A DNA stretch of 64,000 bases from Fragilariopsis cylindrus CCMP1102. Taxonomy: Eukaryota; Bacillariophyta; Bacillariophyceae; Bacillariales; Bacillariaceae. Under the pieces are notes generated by a model. That model was not told the DNA's origin and searched no databases. It saw only the letters and a list, made by a program, of their open reading frames with translations. Of the stretch, positions 22,594 through 32,950 are shown in pieces. Both the position numbers and the translations under genes were made by a program. The stretch is from the NCBI GenBank assembly GCA_900095095.1, contig FMBT01000290.1, forward strand, positions 1,116,001 to 1,180,000, in the 5' to 3' direction. The first letter of the stretch is position 1. Each line of letters begins with the position of its first letter.

Positions 22594-24486
22594 TTATGTC
22601 TTTTGTTGTTTGCTACTGCTGTTGACTACTTCGTTACTACTATGATAGTCTTCACGTTTCATCTTCTTTGTTGTACTTGTCTTATCGTTTTTGTTTTTGT
22701 TATCGTCTACTTCTATTGTTGTTGTTGTTGTTGTTGTTGTTGTGGTAGCAATAGCAAAAGCACCAAGTTCCACAGCACGTTTTGCTAAACATAGTAGAGT
22801 TAAATTACATACTAAAGATGATGATGCATCATTGCTGCGTAGATACTTGTTAAAATCTTTGACTTTAATAGCACCACTATTCTGTTGTTTAATTTGACTT
22901 ATAATTGTATTAATTTCATCACCAATTTCATCGCGTACATTTAATCCATTTGAAGCAGCAGATCCAGATAATAGTTCTTGCTGTTTTGCATATTCACGTT
23001 CTGATTGAGTTGATGCACGTATTAATGTATCTAATGATACATTATTTTTGGCAGCATATGGTCCAATGATATCATCCATTGTTGTCGACTGTTGTTTTTT
23101 ACTTGTTGATTTTGATTTTGCTTTACTTCCATGCAATAATAATAATTTCTTCCGTTGTTCACTGGAACGAATATTATGTGCATCAATTTTTTTCTTTATA
23201 CCGTATATTATATTTTGAGCTGATATCATTTGGTTTCGATAGTAGATAAAATCATCACTACTAATTGCACTATTAAATAGATGATTATCAATTTGATTTT
23301 GTATTTTTGTTATATCAATAATACTTCCACCAACATTCTTAGTATTATTATAAGCTGTTGGTGGTGGTGGTGGTGGTGGTGGTGTTGTTGTTGGTACTAC
23401 TGATTTACGAAAATTTGGTATTGTTCGTACTAGTTTTTTCATAGTTTGAAGATCCTCCGCGCTCATTAGAGCACATACTTTTATCTTTGCCATTCGTTCT
23501 AATAAATTACCACCTATTGTCCAGTCATGTGTTGCAATTGCTATTGTTATATGAAAACTAAATTCGTTATTAGTAGTTTTAGCTTCATGAACCATCCCAC
23601 GTGGAATATATAATACATCACCTTCATTCAAATAATCATTAAATGCTAATGGACCATTTAAAACTTCTAATGGAACATCTAAATCTAAACCATCATCATC
23701 AATATCACCTTTACCAACTTGTTCATTTGTGTATGGATGTTTTATAGGGATTTTTGAATACACGTTCCATAATTTACGACCGCATATTTGAAAGATAAAT
23801 ACATCCCGATCATCAGCATGGGGTGGTACTGTTTGTGATTGTGGTGGTGTTAAATAGGCATTTGCATAAACATGTGGAAAACAACCACAAGAACTATTGT
23901 TGTCAATGTCACTACTGTCGCGTGTTGTGTCGTCGATGTCGATGTCAGTACTACTATCCATATAAGCCTCACGTTCATGTTCACCTTGTAAATCTTGACA
24001 TAATTTTGCTATGAATGATGATTGTATATCCACATGATTCCATACTAATGATGATCCTGCTAAATAGGCTGAATATAAATTATTACCATACAATTCTTGT
24101 ATATCTTTCGATGGGAGTGGTTGTAAATTTTGAAATATTAATGGACGAAGAGAGTTCGAGTTTGAATCATTACCGTCGTTATCATCACCGTCCATTAATC
24201 CTATCAATACATTCCATCCATTATTTTTAATTTCATCCAAAATAGGATTATCATCATCATTTTTCGTTTTTGACGCAAGCTTCGTTTTTGACGTCATAAT
24301 TGCAGCATCATCGACAACGCCTTTATCATCATCATAATTGGCAGAAGCAGATGCAGTAGAAACAGGAAAGTACATACATTTTTCTTCCCATATTGTAGTT
24401 ATAAATTCATTCCAATTCATATTATTATTTCTTTTCAATAAACTTTCTATTACTCTACTACTACTTTTCGTCATAGTGTCTACCAT
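22594..24486 (-). CDS. JmjC/cupin 2-oxoglutarate oxygenase (NO66/MINA-type)
   Basis: 630 aa, single exon; minus-strand ATG at 24486. Fe(II)/2-oxoglutarate dioxygenase of the ribosomal-oxygenase type, a family that hydroxylates histidine in ribosomal proteins and has been described as acting on histone lysine. Residues 26-45 match the N-terminal FITTIWEEKCMYFP element. The core runs from about 200 to 330: YANAYLTPPQSQTVPPHADD supplies the HxD pair (H223, D225), DVFIFQICGRKLWNVY the following strand, and IPRGMVHEA the distal histidine (H300). All three iron ligands are therefore present. The C-terminal half (about 335-540) is helical, matching the dimerisation and winged-helix region of the family, although a poly-Pro stretch interrupts it at about 367-375. 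The tail is Thr/Lys-rich with a basic cluster, so a nuclear or nucleolar location is likely. The substrate is inferred. Confidence 0.88.
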   Translation of the reverse strand: MVDTMTKSSSRVIESLLKRNNNMNWNEFITTIWEEKCMYFPVSTASASANYDDDKGVVDDAAIMTSKTKLASKTKNDDDNPILDEIKNNGWNVLIGLMDGDDNDGNDSNSNSLRPLIFQNLQPLPSKDIQELYGNNLYSAYLAGSSLVWNHVDIQSSFIAKLCQDLQGEHEREAYMDSSTDIDIDDTTRDSSDIDNNSSCGCFPHVYANAYLTPPQSQTVPPHADDRDVFIFQICGRKLWNVYSKIPIKHPYTNEQVGKGDIDDDGLDLDVPLEVLNGPLAFNDYLNEGDVLYIPRGMVHEAKTTNNEFSFHITIAIATHDWTIGGNLLERMAKIKVCALMSAEDLQTMKKLVRTIPNFRKSVVPTTTPPPPPPPPTAYNNTKNVGGSIIDITKIQNQIDNHLFNSAISSDDFIYYRNQMISAQNIIYGIKKKIDAHNIRSSEQRKKLLLLHGSKAKSKSTSKKQQSTTMDDIIGPYAAKNNVSLDTLIRASTQSEREYAKQQELLSGSAASNGLNVRDEIGDEINTIISQIKQQNSGAIKVKDFNKYLRSNDASSSLVCNLTLLCLAKRAVELGAFAIATTTTTTTTTTIEVDDNKNKNDKTSTTKKMKREDYHSSNEVVNSSSKQQKT

Positions 24487-25999
24487 AATGCCAGCCAGCC
24501 AACTTCCTTCTCCCTCCTTCTCGTTATAGTACTCTTCGTATTATAGGGTATTGCTGGTGTGTTGCTGACTTTTTCTTTTTTAGTGTCGTCGTCGTGAAAT
24601 CGCGTAAAAGATTTTTTTGTCGTTGTCGTGATGAGATCTGTACTGTATGATGAATACAGTAGTGATGGCTTGAGAGGCCGTGAATGGAAACTGCTCTGCT
24701 TATGTCCCCCGAAAAAGACAAAACGCCCCCCCCCTAAACACTACTAATAGCCTTTAACACACCATGTTACTAGTTAATTTGTTGCTGCCATTATCTTTGA
24801 TTGACAGAAGGCATGCAGCCCATCATTAGTTTAATTTTAAGTAAGGTCCTTGATTGGGTTTTTAATATGAGATATTGTTGAAAACAGGGGTACACGACAA
24901 TTACATCCAAAATAATGATGGGTTGGAATGATGATGCTTTCCATTCACAACTTATATGTCCTAGTAAGGGCATTGAATCCATTCTATTTTATAATTTACC
25001 TGGTGGTATGTGTAAATCAAGATAATAAAGAGCTGTGTATTTGGGTTATAATCTTACTGCATATTGTGGGATGGTGTGTTGTTTTCTTATTTTAATATAT
25101 AGAAATGACAGTAACAAATACAAGCTGTATTAATTGATCTTAACAAAAGTAGTATGGAGAAGGTTGGTTGGTGTTTCAATGCATCAGCTCACTATCACAC
25201 TCACTAACAATGTTGGTTGTACTATAGAATATGAGAAACATCATGTTTGTTGTTGCATTAATAAGCAGATACATGCAGAACAACAAGTACACACATATTA
25301 CTTTTCCTACAGCAACTCTTGTTATTATCTGATGCATATGTGAAATGTTGCTGACTATTTATTTAGGAAAAAAAAAAGTGGCTGTAGCAACTTTATACAT
25401 AAAATATAAATCCCATAATACCTAAAAAATGCCATATACTAAAACATTACAGACATTATAATACACGTAGAACAGCAACTTTACACATATTACTTTTTTT
25501 CTGAGGATTTGAAGATTACCTAAGGCATGTCTGCAATGTTACTGACTATTTATATTGGAAAAAAATGTGGCCGTAGCAACTATATATATGATATAAATGG
25601 GCCATACTATGGAGATTATTTAGTTTTTTTAATTTGCTTTGGAGATTATTTAGTTTTTTTAATTTGATTTTAAACGCAGGTTTTTTGTGACCGTTAGCTC
25701 TTTTTCTATATTTGAATATCGCGCGTGTCAAACGCATACTGACTGGAGACTCTAGACTTCTTCACTTGTTTCTCACTACGTGAAGAAGTACCATACGTGT
25801 CAATGAACAGCAAGAACAAGAACAAGAACAAGAACAAGAACAAGAACAAGAACAAGAACAAGAACAAGAACAAGAACAAGAACAAGAACAAGAACGGCAT
25901 ATTGTGTTCCACGTTTCCATCGGACGAAAGGATAGTGATTGATAACTGTTCGGAATCAAGTAGTCGATACGACGAACGAAAATTATAGTAGTGAGTGTC
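24487..25999. other. Intergenic with repeats, upstream of the LRR gene
   Basis: Contains a ~190-bp imperfect direct repeat (about 25275-25425 and 25465-25615, sharing ACACATATTACTTTT and TGACTATTTAT), a 30-bp duplication (GGAGATTATTTAG at 25611 and 25641), and the AAGAAC microsatellite listed separately. An open frame of 61 codons (ATG 25803, stop 25986-25988) runs through the microsatellite and ends 11 bp before the LRR start codon. Confidence 0.45.
25808..25893. repeat. (AAGAAC)n microsatellite
   Basis: About 14 hexamer units in tandem. On the plus strand they encode Lys-Asn repeats in an open frame that could be a short upstream ORF in the leader of the LRR gene. The period is a multiple of three, so the frame stays open whatever the copy number. 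Confidence 0.9.
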
Positions 26000-27466
26000 A
26001 TGTTGTGTGAGATAGAATTAATCCCACCGATGAGTGTGTCCCAACCGGCAACAACGTTATCGGAAGATAACCGGGATGAGTCTTTGCGTGATATTATTGC
26101 GAATTCGGATTTAAAATCCCAACGCGATCTTGGTGCCTTGATGAGTTTTTGTATCCAACATATTCCGACGGATGATGACGATCGTCACGAGGATAATGAT
26201 GATGATGTAGGTCATCGTCACGATGCTGGCGTTGATGATCAAAAAATAGCCTTCATTGAGGGTATAAGTTTGGTCGTTATGTACGTCAAGATGGGTCTCA
26301 TTGATCTTCATGCTGATAACCACATGGATTTCGATTTTACGTCCATTAGCTACAGGACCAATGATGATGGTCGAATTATAATGTTACATATCGATCCGTA
26401 CGTAGAGGGTATTTTGGGGCGAGAAAACGACAATTTTGTGCCGTACAACCTCCCCAAGGATATTTTGCGGTTTCAAAGTTTGGAAGATTTAACCATGTGG
26501 TCTTGCCGTTGCATCCCTGACGATGTCGATCTTGCATCATTGCCACATCTCCAGAAACTAGGGTTTTATGATCTTGAATATATGTCGACTAGGAGTGTGC
26601 CATCTGGCATGAATTTTCCTCGATTGAAAGAACTCGTTGTCGACATTTCTCATGCACCTCTACCTTCGGATTTTGTTTCGTGGATGACAAGTCAATTGCC
26701 GAATCTGGAAATTCTTTCATTTCATGAGTACGGAGCCAGCAGCACAGGTTGGGATGAACTTTTTTTAGATGCACTTATTAGTGATAATTTGTGCTTTCAA
26801 GATAGTCTAAAACAAATGAATTTCGAATACTGTAATATTGCACACAATAGCGTTTTAAAACGGATCATCCGTTCAGTGTTACCCAGGTTTGCTCATTTGG
26901 GTACGATCAATTATTTCGATAGAAACACCACAGATTTTAGATTTCTTTCGATCTTAACTGCCACTACGCCATTGCCTCGGACCATCCATAGTTTCATTTT
27001 ATCAATGTCTGCGGATAATGCCGATCGAAAAATGGCATTGAGGGATCCAACGGAAAGGATGGCACTATTGAAATTTCTCAAACTGAACACCAGTGTGTAC
27101 AATGTGATGAGTGGTTATCGCCACCAAGAAGTACATCTCCATGATTACCATCCGGATATTAAGTACTTATTGTTGATCAACCATGCGGGAGAGTCCGTGG
27201 TTGTTGAGAATGTTGGGTCCACTGCCAACCGCAACCATAATGACCCACCCTCGATCGTGCCGTCGTCGGTCCTTCCAATCCTTTTAGAACGATCTTACCA
27301 TCAATCGGACAACATTTATCACAAACGTTCACCACTCCGTGGGACGAAGGATCACACCGGTATGTATTACTTACTACGGCACAATATCACCGCCCTAATC
27401 GGTGATAGGTCCGTGACGATGGATAACCGAGACGCAAACCAAAAGGTGGTTGCAACGCGGAAGTGA
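26000..27466 (+). CDS. Leucine-rich-repeat protein, diatom type
   Basis: 488 aa from ATG 26000; the frame is open three codons upstream but only from GTG. Residues 1-115 are a helical, Asp/His-rich N-terminus with no signal peptide. From about 135 to 290 there is a run of irregular LRRs (FQSLEDLTMWSCRCI, LPHLQKLGFYDLEYM, FPRLKELVVDIS, LPNLEILSFHEY, DSLKQMNFEYCNI). A conserved C-terminal segment follows (TSVYNVMSGY, YLLLINHAGESVV, LPILLERSY, TGMYYLLRH). That combination is typical of expanded cytosolic LRR families in diatoms, where the LRR is a protein-binding platform; the partner is unknown. Codon choice is more balanced (CTT, CTC and TTG for Leu) than in the TTA-rich GH81 and JmjC genes. 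Confidence 0.85.
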   Translation: MLCEIELIPPMSVSQPATTLSEDNRDESLRDIIANSDLKSQRDLGALMSFCIQHIPTDDDDRHEDNDDDVGHRHDAGVDDQKIAFIEGISLVVMYVKMGLIDLHADNHMDFDFTSISYRTNDDGRIIMLHIDPYVEGILGRENDNFVPYNLPKDILRFQSLEDLTMWSCRCIPDDVDLASLPHLQKLGFYDLEYMSTRSVPSGMNFPRLKELVVDISHAPLPSDFVSWMTSQLPNLEILSFHEYGASSTGWDELFLDALISDNLCFQDSLKQMNFEYCNIAHNSVLKRIIRSVLPRFAHLGTINYFDRNTTDFRFLSILTATTPLPRTIHSFILSMSADNADRKMALRDPTERMALLKFLKLNTSVYNVMSGYRHQEVHLHDYHPDIKYLLLINHAGESVVVENVGSTANRNHNDPPSIVPSSVLPILLERSYHQSDNIYHKRSPLRGTKDHTGMYYLLRHNITALIGDRSVTMDNRDANQKVVATRK

Positions 27467-28200
27467 TCAAAAATTGGATTATATATTGGACTATTAATTG
27501 TAATAATTGTTGTGATTCTTGTGTTCGGTGCTGGTAAGTATAATGTGACAGTAAAATCGGGAGAGAATACAGTGTTATCAGCACTACGGATTGAGTACGG
27601 ATTGAGTTGATATTACCGAACTCTATACTAGGAGCACCGAGCTTTATATATGGGGACACAGCGACGTCAAATATATAGTTTTCCACACACACACACACAC
27701 ACACACGAAGATGCGAAAAGAAAAGTAGTGCATTCAAAGAAAAATGAATAGTGGAAGAAGAACAAATTGCATTGTACTGTAGTGTTATAGAAGTTATATA
27801 TTCTGCTATACAATTGTTTGAATTAAGATAGTATATAATATAGTATCATTTCATAAAGAAAAACTTTTGTTTGCCGACAACTTTCCAGTTCTTTATTCTC
27901 ACTACTGATGTAGTTTACTCTGATAAACGAAATCAGAGCTTCTTTCTCCTTTCTATAGTTGTCTCATCGCTTTCTTTAAAATAAATATGATATACCTCTT
28001 TTTTTATTGTTGTTGTTCTCGTTATCGTTGCGTTCTGTCTTTTTATTGTCCCACCCATCGTCGTACCCCCTCCCTCCCTCCTACTATCATATCATACTAG
28101 ATTATATTATCGTCCCCCTACAGCCTACAGTATATAGTCCTCTCTCGTGTCACTCTTTCATTCATTCGTTTCATTCATTGATGTTACAGTGTAATGAGAT
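27467..28200. other. Convergent 3' intergenic region
   Basis: Between the LRR gene (+) and the unknown gene (-). Contains a (CA)n run at about 27686-27706 and pyrimidine-rich DNA at 28000-28160. No gene. Confidence 0.4.
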
Positions 28201-29457
28201 TTAAAGAGTAGTATTATCACTAAACCCACCGGTAATAATTTTGATTTTACACATACTATAACCATTATTATTGTTATTATTGGATGATGATGATGATCCA
28301 TTGCTGTTATTATCATTACTAATACCAAAATTAAATAAATCATAGACAGTTAATGTTTTCGCATTATTAATCGATATTGGTAGATTCATACTATTCATAC
28401 TACTACTACTACTTTGTATTATTTGTAGTTCCATTTTAAATCTCTTTTGGAGTGTAGCATCATCAATATGTGTAAATATTGTCGAACAATTTCGTTGTGC
28501 TATTTTCATGACATCCAATAAATTTGTATCATCATGGATACCATCACAGGGACATATTACTGTTTCAATATCATCATTATCATTTTCAAATACTATTGCT
28601 TTCGTACGACTATTGTTACTGTTATTAGTATTGGATTGTGTACGTGTACGTGTAGTACTGATAGTAGCCGTAACAGGCAAAGAAGTAGCAGTAACAGCAG
28701 ACAAAGACACAGGCAAAGTAGAAACTTGACCATTACCACTAGTAATTGGTAAACGTGGTTTCTTTCTTGCAGCAACAGTGTTCAATATGTGTTGTTGCAT
28801 CGTATGTGCCTCTTTACTTTTCCTTTTATTCGCATTCTCTATTTTTAAATGTAAAAATTTATCTTGTGCTGTTTGTGTTATAATATATTCATCCATCATT
28901 TTTTCAAAATCATGAAAGAATTCTGCAACGGCCTCATCGCCTTCATTCATTCTTGTTGTTCTAGAGTAACTATAGTAGAAATGGATTAACTTTCTATAAA
29001 TTTTCCAATTACTGTAAAGTGATGCAATATTTGTGGCAGTAAAATCTTTCTGCCAACTTTTATTTAATATTGTTATTGATGGTCTTTCTTTTGGTAAAAT
29101 TTTATATATATCAATTATCTTTTCTTTTATCTTTTCTCTTGCTACTGTAGAATCTTGGCCGTCATCCTCGTTACACATGAATGATGGTACATCTAATTGA
29201 GCAAAATCTAATAAAAGCTGTTGTTTATCAGTATTCTTAATTGGTACTCTTTTATTCAGAACAGCGAAAGCTCTATAGTAATTCTCATCGTTACCATCAA
29301 TACTATTTGTTGTTGTTGTTGTTGGACACACTGCTGCTTCTGCAGCTGCTTCTGCTTTCGCTGCAGCTTTTTCCGCGCGCAAGATTGTGACATCCGCTGC
29401 TACTGCTGCTGCAAATGTTGCAGTTGATGTTGCTGTTGCTGTTGGCTCGTCCGCCAT
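28201..29457 (-). CDS. Conserved-looking protein of unknown function
   Basis: 418 aa, minus-strand ATG at 29457 (context CCGCCATGA on the plus strand). An Ala/Thr-rich start is followed by a folded-looking region at about 55-215 with aromatic and charged helices (WQKDFTATNIASLYSNWKIY, KLIHFYYSY, FFHDFEKMMDEYI), a basic segment ARKKPRL (about 232-238), and a Ser/Asn-rich tail. A later segment has VICPCDGIHDD. There is no signal peptide or membrane segment. I do not recognise the family. The basic segment and absence of targeting suggest nuclear or cytosolic location, which is weak inference. Confidence 0.65.
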   Translation of the reverse strand: MADEPTATATSTATFAAAVAADVTILRAEKAAAKAEAAAEAAVCPTTTTTNSIDGNDENYYRAFAVLNKRVPIKNTDKQQLLLDFAQLDVPSFMCNEDDGQDSTVAREKIKEKIIDIYKILPKERPSITILNKSWQKDFTATNIASLYSNWKIYRKLIHFYYSYSRTTRMNEGDEAVAEFFHDFEKMMDEYIITQTAQDKFLHLKIENANKRKSKEAHTMQQHILNTVAARKKPRLPITSGNGQVSTLPVSLSAVTATSLPVTATISTTRTRTQSNTNNSNNSRTKAIVFENDNDDIETVICPCDGIHDDTNLLDVMKIAQRNCSTIFTHIDDATLQKRFKMELQIIQSSSSSMNSMNLPISINNAKTLTVYDLFNFGISNDNNSNGSSSSSNNNNNNGYSMCKIKIITGGFSDNTTL

Positions 29458-29980
29458 GATAAAATGAACGAATGAATTCGTTTGCTATGCTATGCGATTC
29501 TGCTTCCAATAATGCAACTCAGTAAGAATGTCGTATTAGTAGAGTACAGTGCTATCTGGAGTATGATGATATTGTAGTGTATCGGAGTTACTAGTTCTAC
29601 AGTATTTTTGTTTCGTTTGAATGGAAGTATCTAAAAAAGTGAATAATCGAATCTATTGCATTTCGTAATTTGACGTGGAATGTCGTGTGTCGTGCGCGTT
29701 GAGAATTTCACTAGCTGCTGTCGTGGCTGCTGTGCTGTGCTGTCATCTTCAATTTTCTTTTTGTTACTTTACCGGTACGAAGTGCGTTACTAGTAATATT
29801 TGACATTTTTTTTATGACGTTGGAATCTGAAATTTCGCTTGGTACATTCTTTCGTTGGCTGAAATTTCATAAAAGAACTTCTACAAGTTTGAATTGAATC
29901 GAATGAATCGAATTGAATCTTCAAAATCGCATATTCATGAATGAATAAATATTATGAATCCACATCGAATCACGCGATAA
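29458..29980. other. Upstream region of the 28.2-29.5 kb gene
   Basis: Intergenic, AT-rich, with several GAATCGAAT-like words near 29890-29960. No gene. Confidence 0.35.
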
Positions 29981-29985
29981 GAACG

Positions 29986-30135
29986 TACAAATTCTCGATA
30001 TTGGATTTGAAAATCAAACCGAGCAAAACAAGACAATTGGACTCTATCATTTCATACATGCACCCAACAGCAGATCATTATTATTCTCAAACGATGAGTA
30101 CCGGTATTGACATTGGCAGTTGTAATAACAATGAT
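29986..30135 (+). pseudogene. Fragment homologous to the 34.2-kb fasciclin pseudogene
   Basis: Two blocks match the region upstream of the fasciclin pseudogene: CGTACAAATTCTCGAT at 29992 (again at 34230), and a ~47-bp block TGCACCCAACAGCAGATCAT... ending GAGTACCGGT at 30059-30105 (again at about 34599-34645). The ~370 bp between the blocks at 34 kb is reduced to about 50 bp here. This is a decayed, internally deleted copy lying immediately beyond the truncated end of the carboxylesterase. Confidence 0.6.
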
Positions 30136-30253
30136 ATAATAACAATATTGAACACAGGTTTCTACTGGTTCTTCTTCTTCTTCCGCAGTCACTTTCTATC
30201 ACCGCTACACCTATATTCTGAGGCAACCGTTGACTTCACGATAATTTTATTAG

Positions 30254-31579
30254 TTATTGTGTACTACCATAAATATCAGAATCATCGTACGTAGTTGCAC
30301 CAATAATCATATCAGTAGGATTGATAAGTCCTTTTGAATAGAGTGTCGGTAAAGTGACGGGAAGAACAGCATTGTCGTAAGTCGGTTTCCAAACAAGTGA
30401 TCCAGAAGCAGTTAACAGTTCGTCTGTGGTAAGATCTTCAATTGTGCAGGGTGGCAACGAACATACTTCAGTTTGGTTGAGCATCATAGTAAGAGGTTGC
30501 ATGCCTTCATCGACACCTACTGGGAAAACTGTATTGCTCTCTCGAAAAGTCCGTGTGCTTGTGGAACAACGGACAACATACCAACCGACATGGCACCTGC
30601 CGAATTACCAAAGATTGTAGTACGATTGGGATCACCACCAAAAAATGAGATATATTGCTGAACCCATTCAAGTGCTTTGATTTGATCAAGTATACCGTTC
30701 ATACCACCCGTTCCTTCCTCATCAGTTATTAAATAACCGAAAACACCTAGTCGATAACTCAGGGTAACCACAACAATGTCTTCAGTTCCTGCTAAGTTTG
30801 CTTCATCAATATTTGGCAGACCACCATGGCCTACTTCGAAATTACCCCCATGAATATATACCATGACCGGTAGAAGAACGTCATCGTTTATGGAGTTTGG
30901 CTTCCAAATGTTCAAATACAGACAATCTTCGATGAGGGAAAACGAACCATTATGAAATGTGATCGTCGAACGTTGAGGACATGCATCCCCATATTTGGTT
31001 GCTTCGATCACACCATCAGCCAAAAGGATTTCGCTAGGAGCGAATCGCTTTAGTGTTGCATACTTGATTCCACGATACGACTCAACTACATTCCCGTGAG
31101 TGCTTGTAACAGAATTTCCAATAAACAATGTTGCGTTACCAATAACGCGATCATCAGAAGGACTTGCGTCAACACAGGTTGTGGTATCATCGGCGTATGA
31201 ATCAACTATATTGACAAAAGAAAAACATACAGAAAGGTTACAGGTACAATTTTAGTAGTCGAATTTGATGTTCGCTATTAAATAGATATACTTCGGAAAC
31301 AGCATTTCGAGTTCGAGTGAGCCAGCTCATAGCACAGATGGTATCTATTGTTAACACAGTAATCAGTGTGAAAGTCATAATAATAATAATACTTACGGAT
31401 CGATTGGCAATCCCTGGTCTCGGCAGTATCAGTATCCGTGGTATTGTTATCTTCTTCTTGCAAACTGCGATGCAATAAGATGTCACTATCTATCTTTATA
31501 GCTGTTGCGACATGGAAACCAGTTTTGCTGCTACTGCTGATGCCGCCCACAATGATAATGATACAGAATAGAACTTCAT
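30254..31579 (-). pseudogene. Broken secreted type-B carboxylesterase
   Basis: Minus strand. ATG 31579 opens a good signal peptide (MKFYSVSLSLWAASAVAAK) but that frame stops after about 27 codons. The downstream frame (DSDILLHRSLQEEDN) carries on to a GTAAGT donor (intron 31396-31206, 191 bp) and the esterase body. Family motifs are clear: FRGIKYA-like SYRGIKYATLKRF, EDCLYLNIW, the oxyanion-hole HGGNF, and the nucleophile elbow FGNSAGA. The frame then stops at 30517 (TAG) and a second frame carries PVGVDEGMQPLT to a stop at 30254. The product would end well before the usual ~500 residues, so the catalytic Glu and His are missing. There are thus two frame breaks and a C-terminal truncation. 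Read errors at single sites could explain the breaks, but not the truncation. Confidence 0.75.
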
Positions 31580-32950
31580 ATTTTGTCGTCGGGCTTTGAA
31601 AAAGCAATGAAGATCTGTGTATAGTTTTCTAAAATAGATACTGTATGAAACGACGGTTTATAAATTATATTATTGTGTGATATAAATATACCGATATGAA
31701 AGGAGAGAGCAGTAGTCTATTACTATTTCGTACGTTTGCCAAACTGTTCCAACCCCTAGGTAGTCAGCATGTTTCCAAGAGAATCACAGCACTATCTTCC
31801 TGCCGCTTTTCACAGGACGAATAGGGGTGTCATTCGACCCAAATAAGATGGTGGCGAATTGACCTATTGGTGGTATTTATTGAATCATTTTCAATCCAAA
31901 TTCAACCAAATTGTGAACCCACCTACTATGCCGCGAAAGTGGTAGCGCTAAACTGGTAATTGCCAATTCCGAAGACATCGGTGATACATACTTACTTGAA
32001 CTTATAAAAGGCGTCTAAGTACCACATATTGCTTATGTGAGCGTGAACACAAATCCATTTTAATTTTTTCAATTGATTATTTCTGAATTCTAACTGTTAC
32101 TAGATATTCACATAATTGCGTTGCCGTTTTACGATCCGCAATTTTGTTAGATGGCGTGATAATGCCTATGGAATGACCATGTCAACTATTTGGGATACGT
32201 GTACCTGTATTCGCATTAAAATTTATCTAGTGGTATATTATATATATGGATTATATTCACCACCACCCTATTGTTGTATACAATTTTTTAAATGGTCTTT
32301 CTCTTTGTTATTATTACTATTATTACTATCATTATTTTTTTTCATTAGATCATTATGCCTGTTCATAGTTATTACATTCGCCAATACTGTTTTTATTTTC
32401 TTCATCGTAAAACAGTCGTTATTAGCAATCGCAATATGAATATTTGTTGGAAGTTTTCTCTAAAGAATGGATAACATATTCTGCAAATTGTTGTTGTTTT
32501 TAAAGCAGCAGCTATATTCGGCTCGCTTCCATTATGATGAGGGCTTCTTCGGCAGTAGCATTAGAAGCGAATATTGAAAGAGATATTACAGTTTGTTCTA
32601 GCTAAATAAGGATGTTCGCTATTCATTCAGGATGCATACCTACGTGTATATCGTTTGTATTGTGGTAGTAGTAGTAGTAGTAGTAGAATTTGTTTTAATA
32701 TATATGTGTGTGATACGAATGTCCTATATTAGTTTATTATATGACTGGTTTTTGTTTATACTATTTACAATACTGTGCTGTATATCATTTTGTTTATTTT
32801 TTTGGTTGACTTTCTACCTCTTTCTTATACTGTTTCTGATCTACATGCTGATCGAGATGCTGATAATAGGAAGGAGAAACATAAAATAGATTGGGGTTTT
32901 CATTCAAGCGCACTTTTTGTAACGGTCAATGATGATGATGGCGACGACGA
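31580..32950. other. Intergenic, 1.4 kb
   Basis: No supportable gene. Hydrophobic ORFs at 32116-32439 and 32632-32889 are poly-T/GTA low-complexity artefacts. The right end is the 3' flank of the Cys-rich protein gene. Confidence 0.4.

Noticed and set aside
32116-32889. Two hydrophobic plus-strand ORFs
   Set aside because: Poly-T and GTA-repeat composition produces Leu/Phe/Ile/Val frames; there is no conserved motif or start context.
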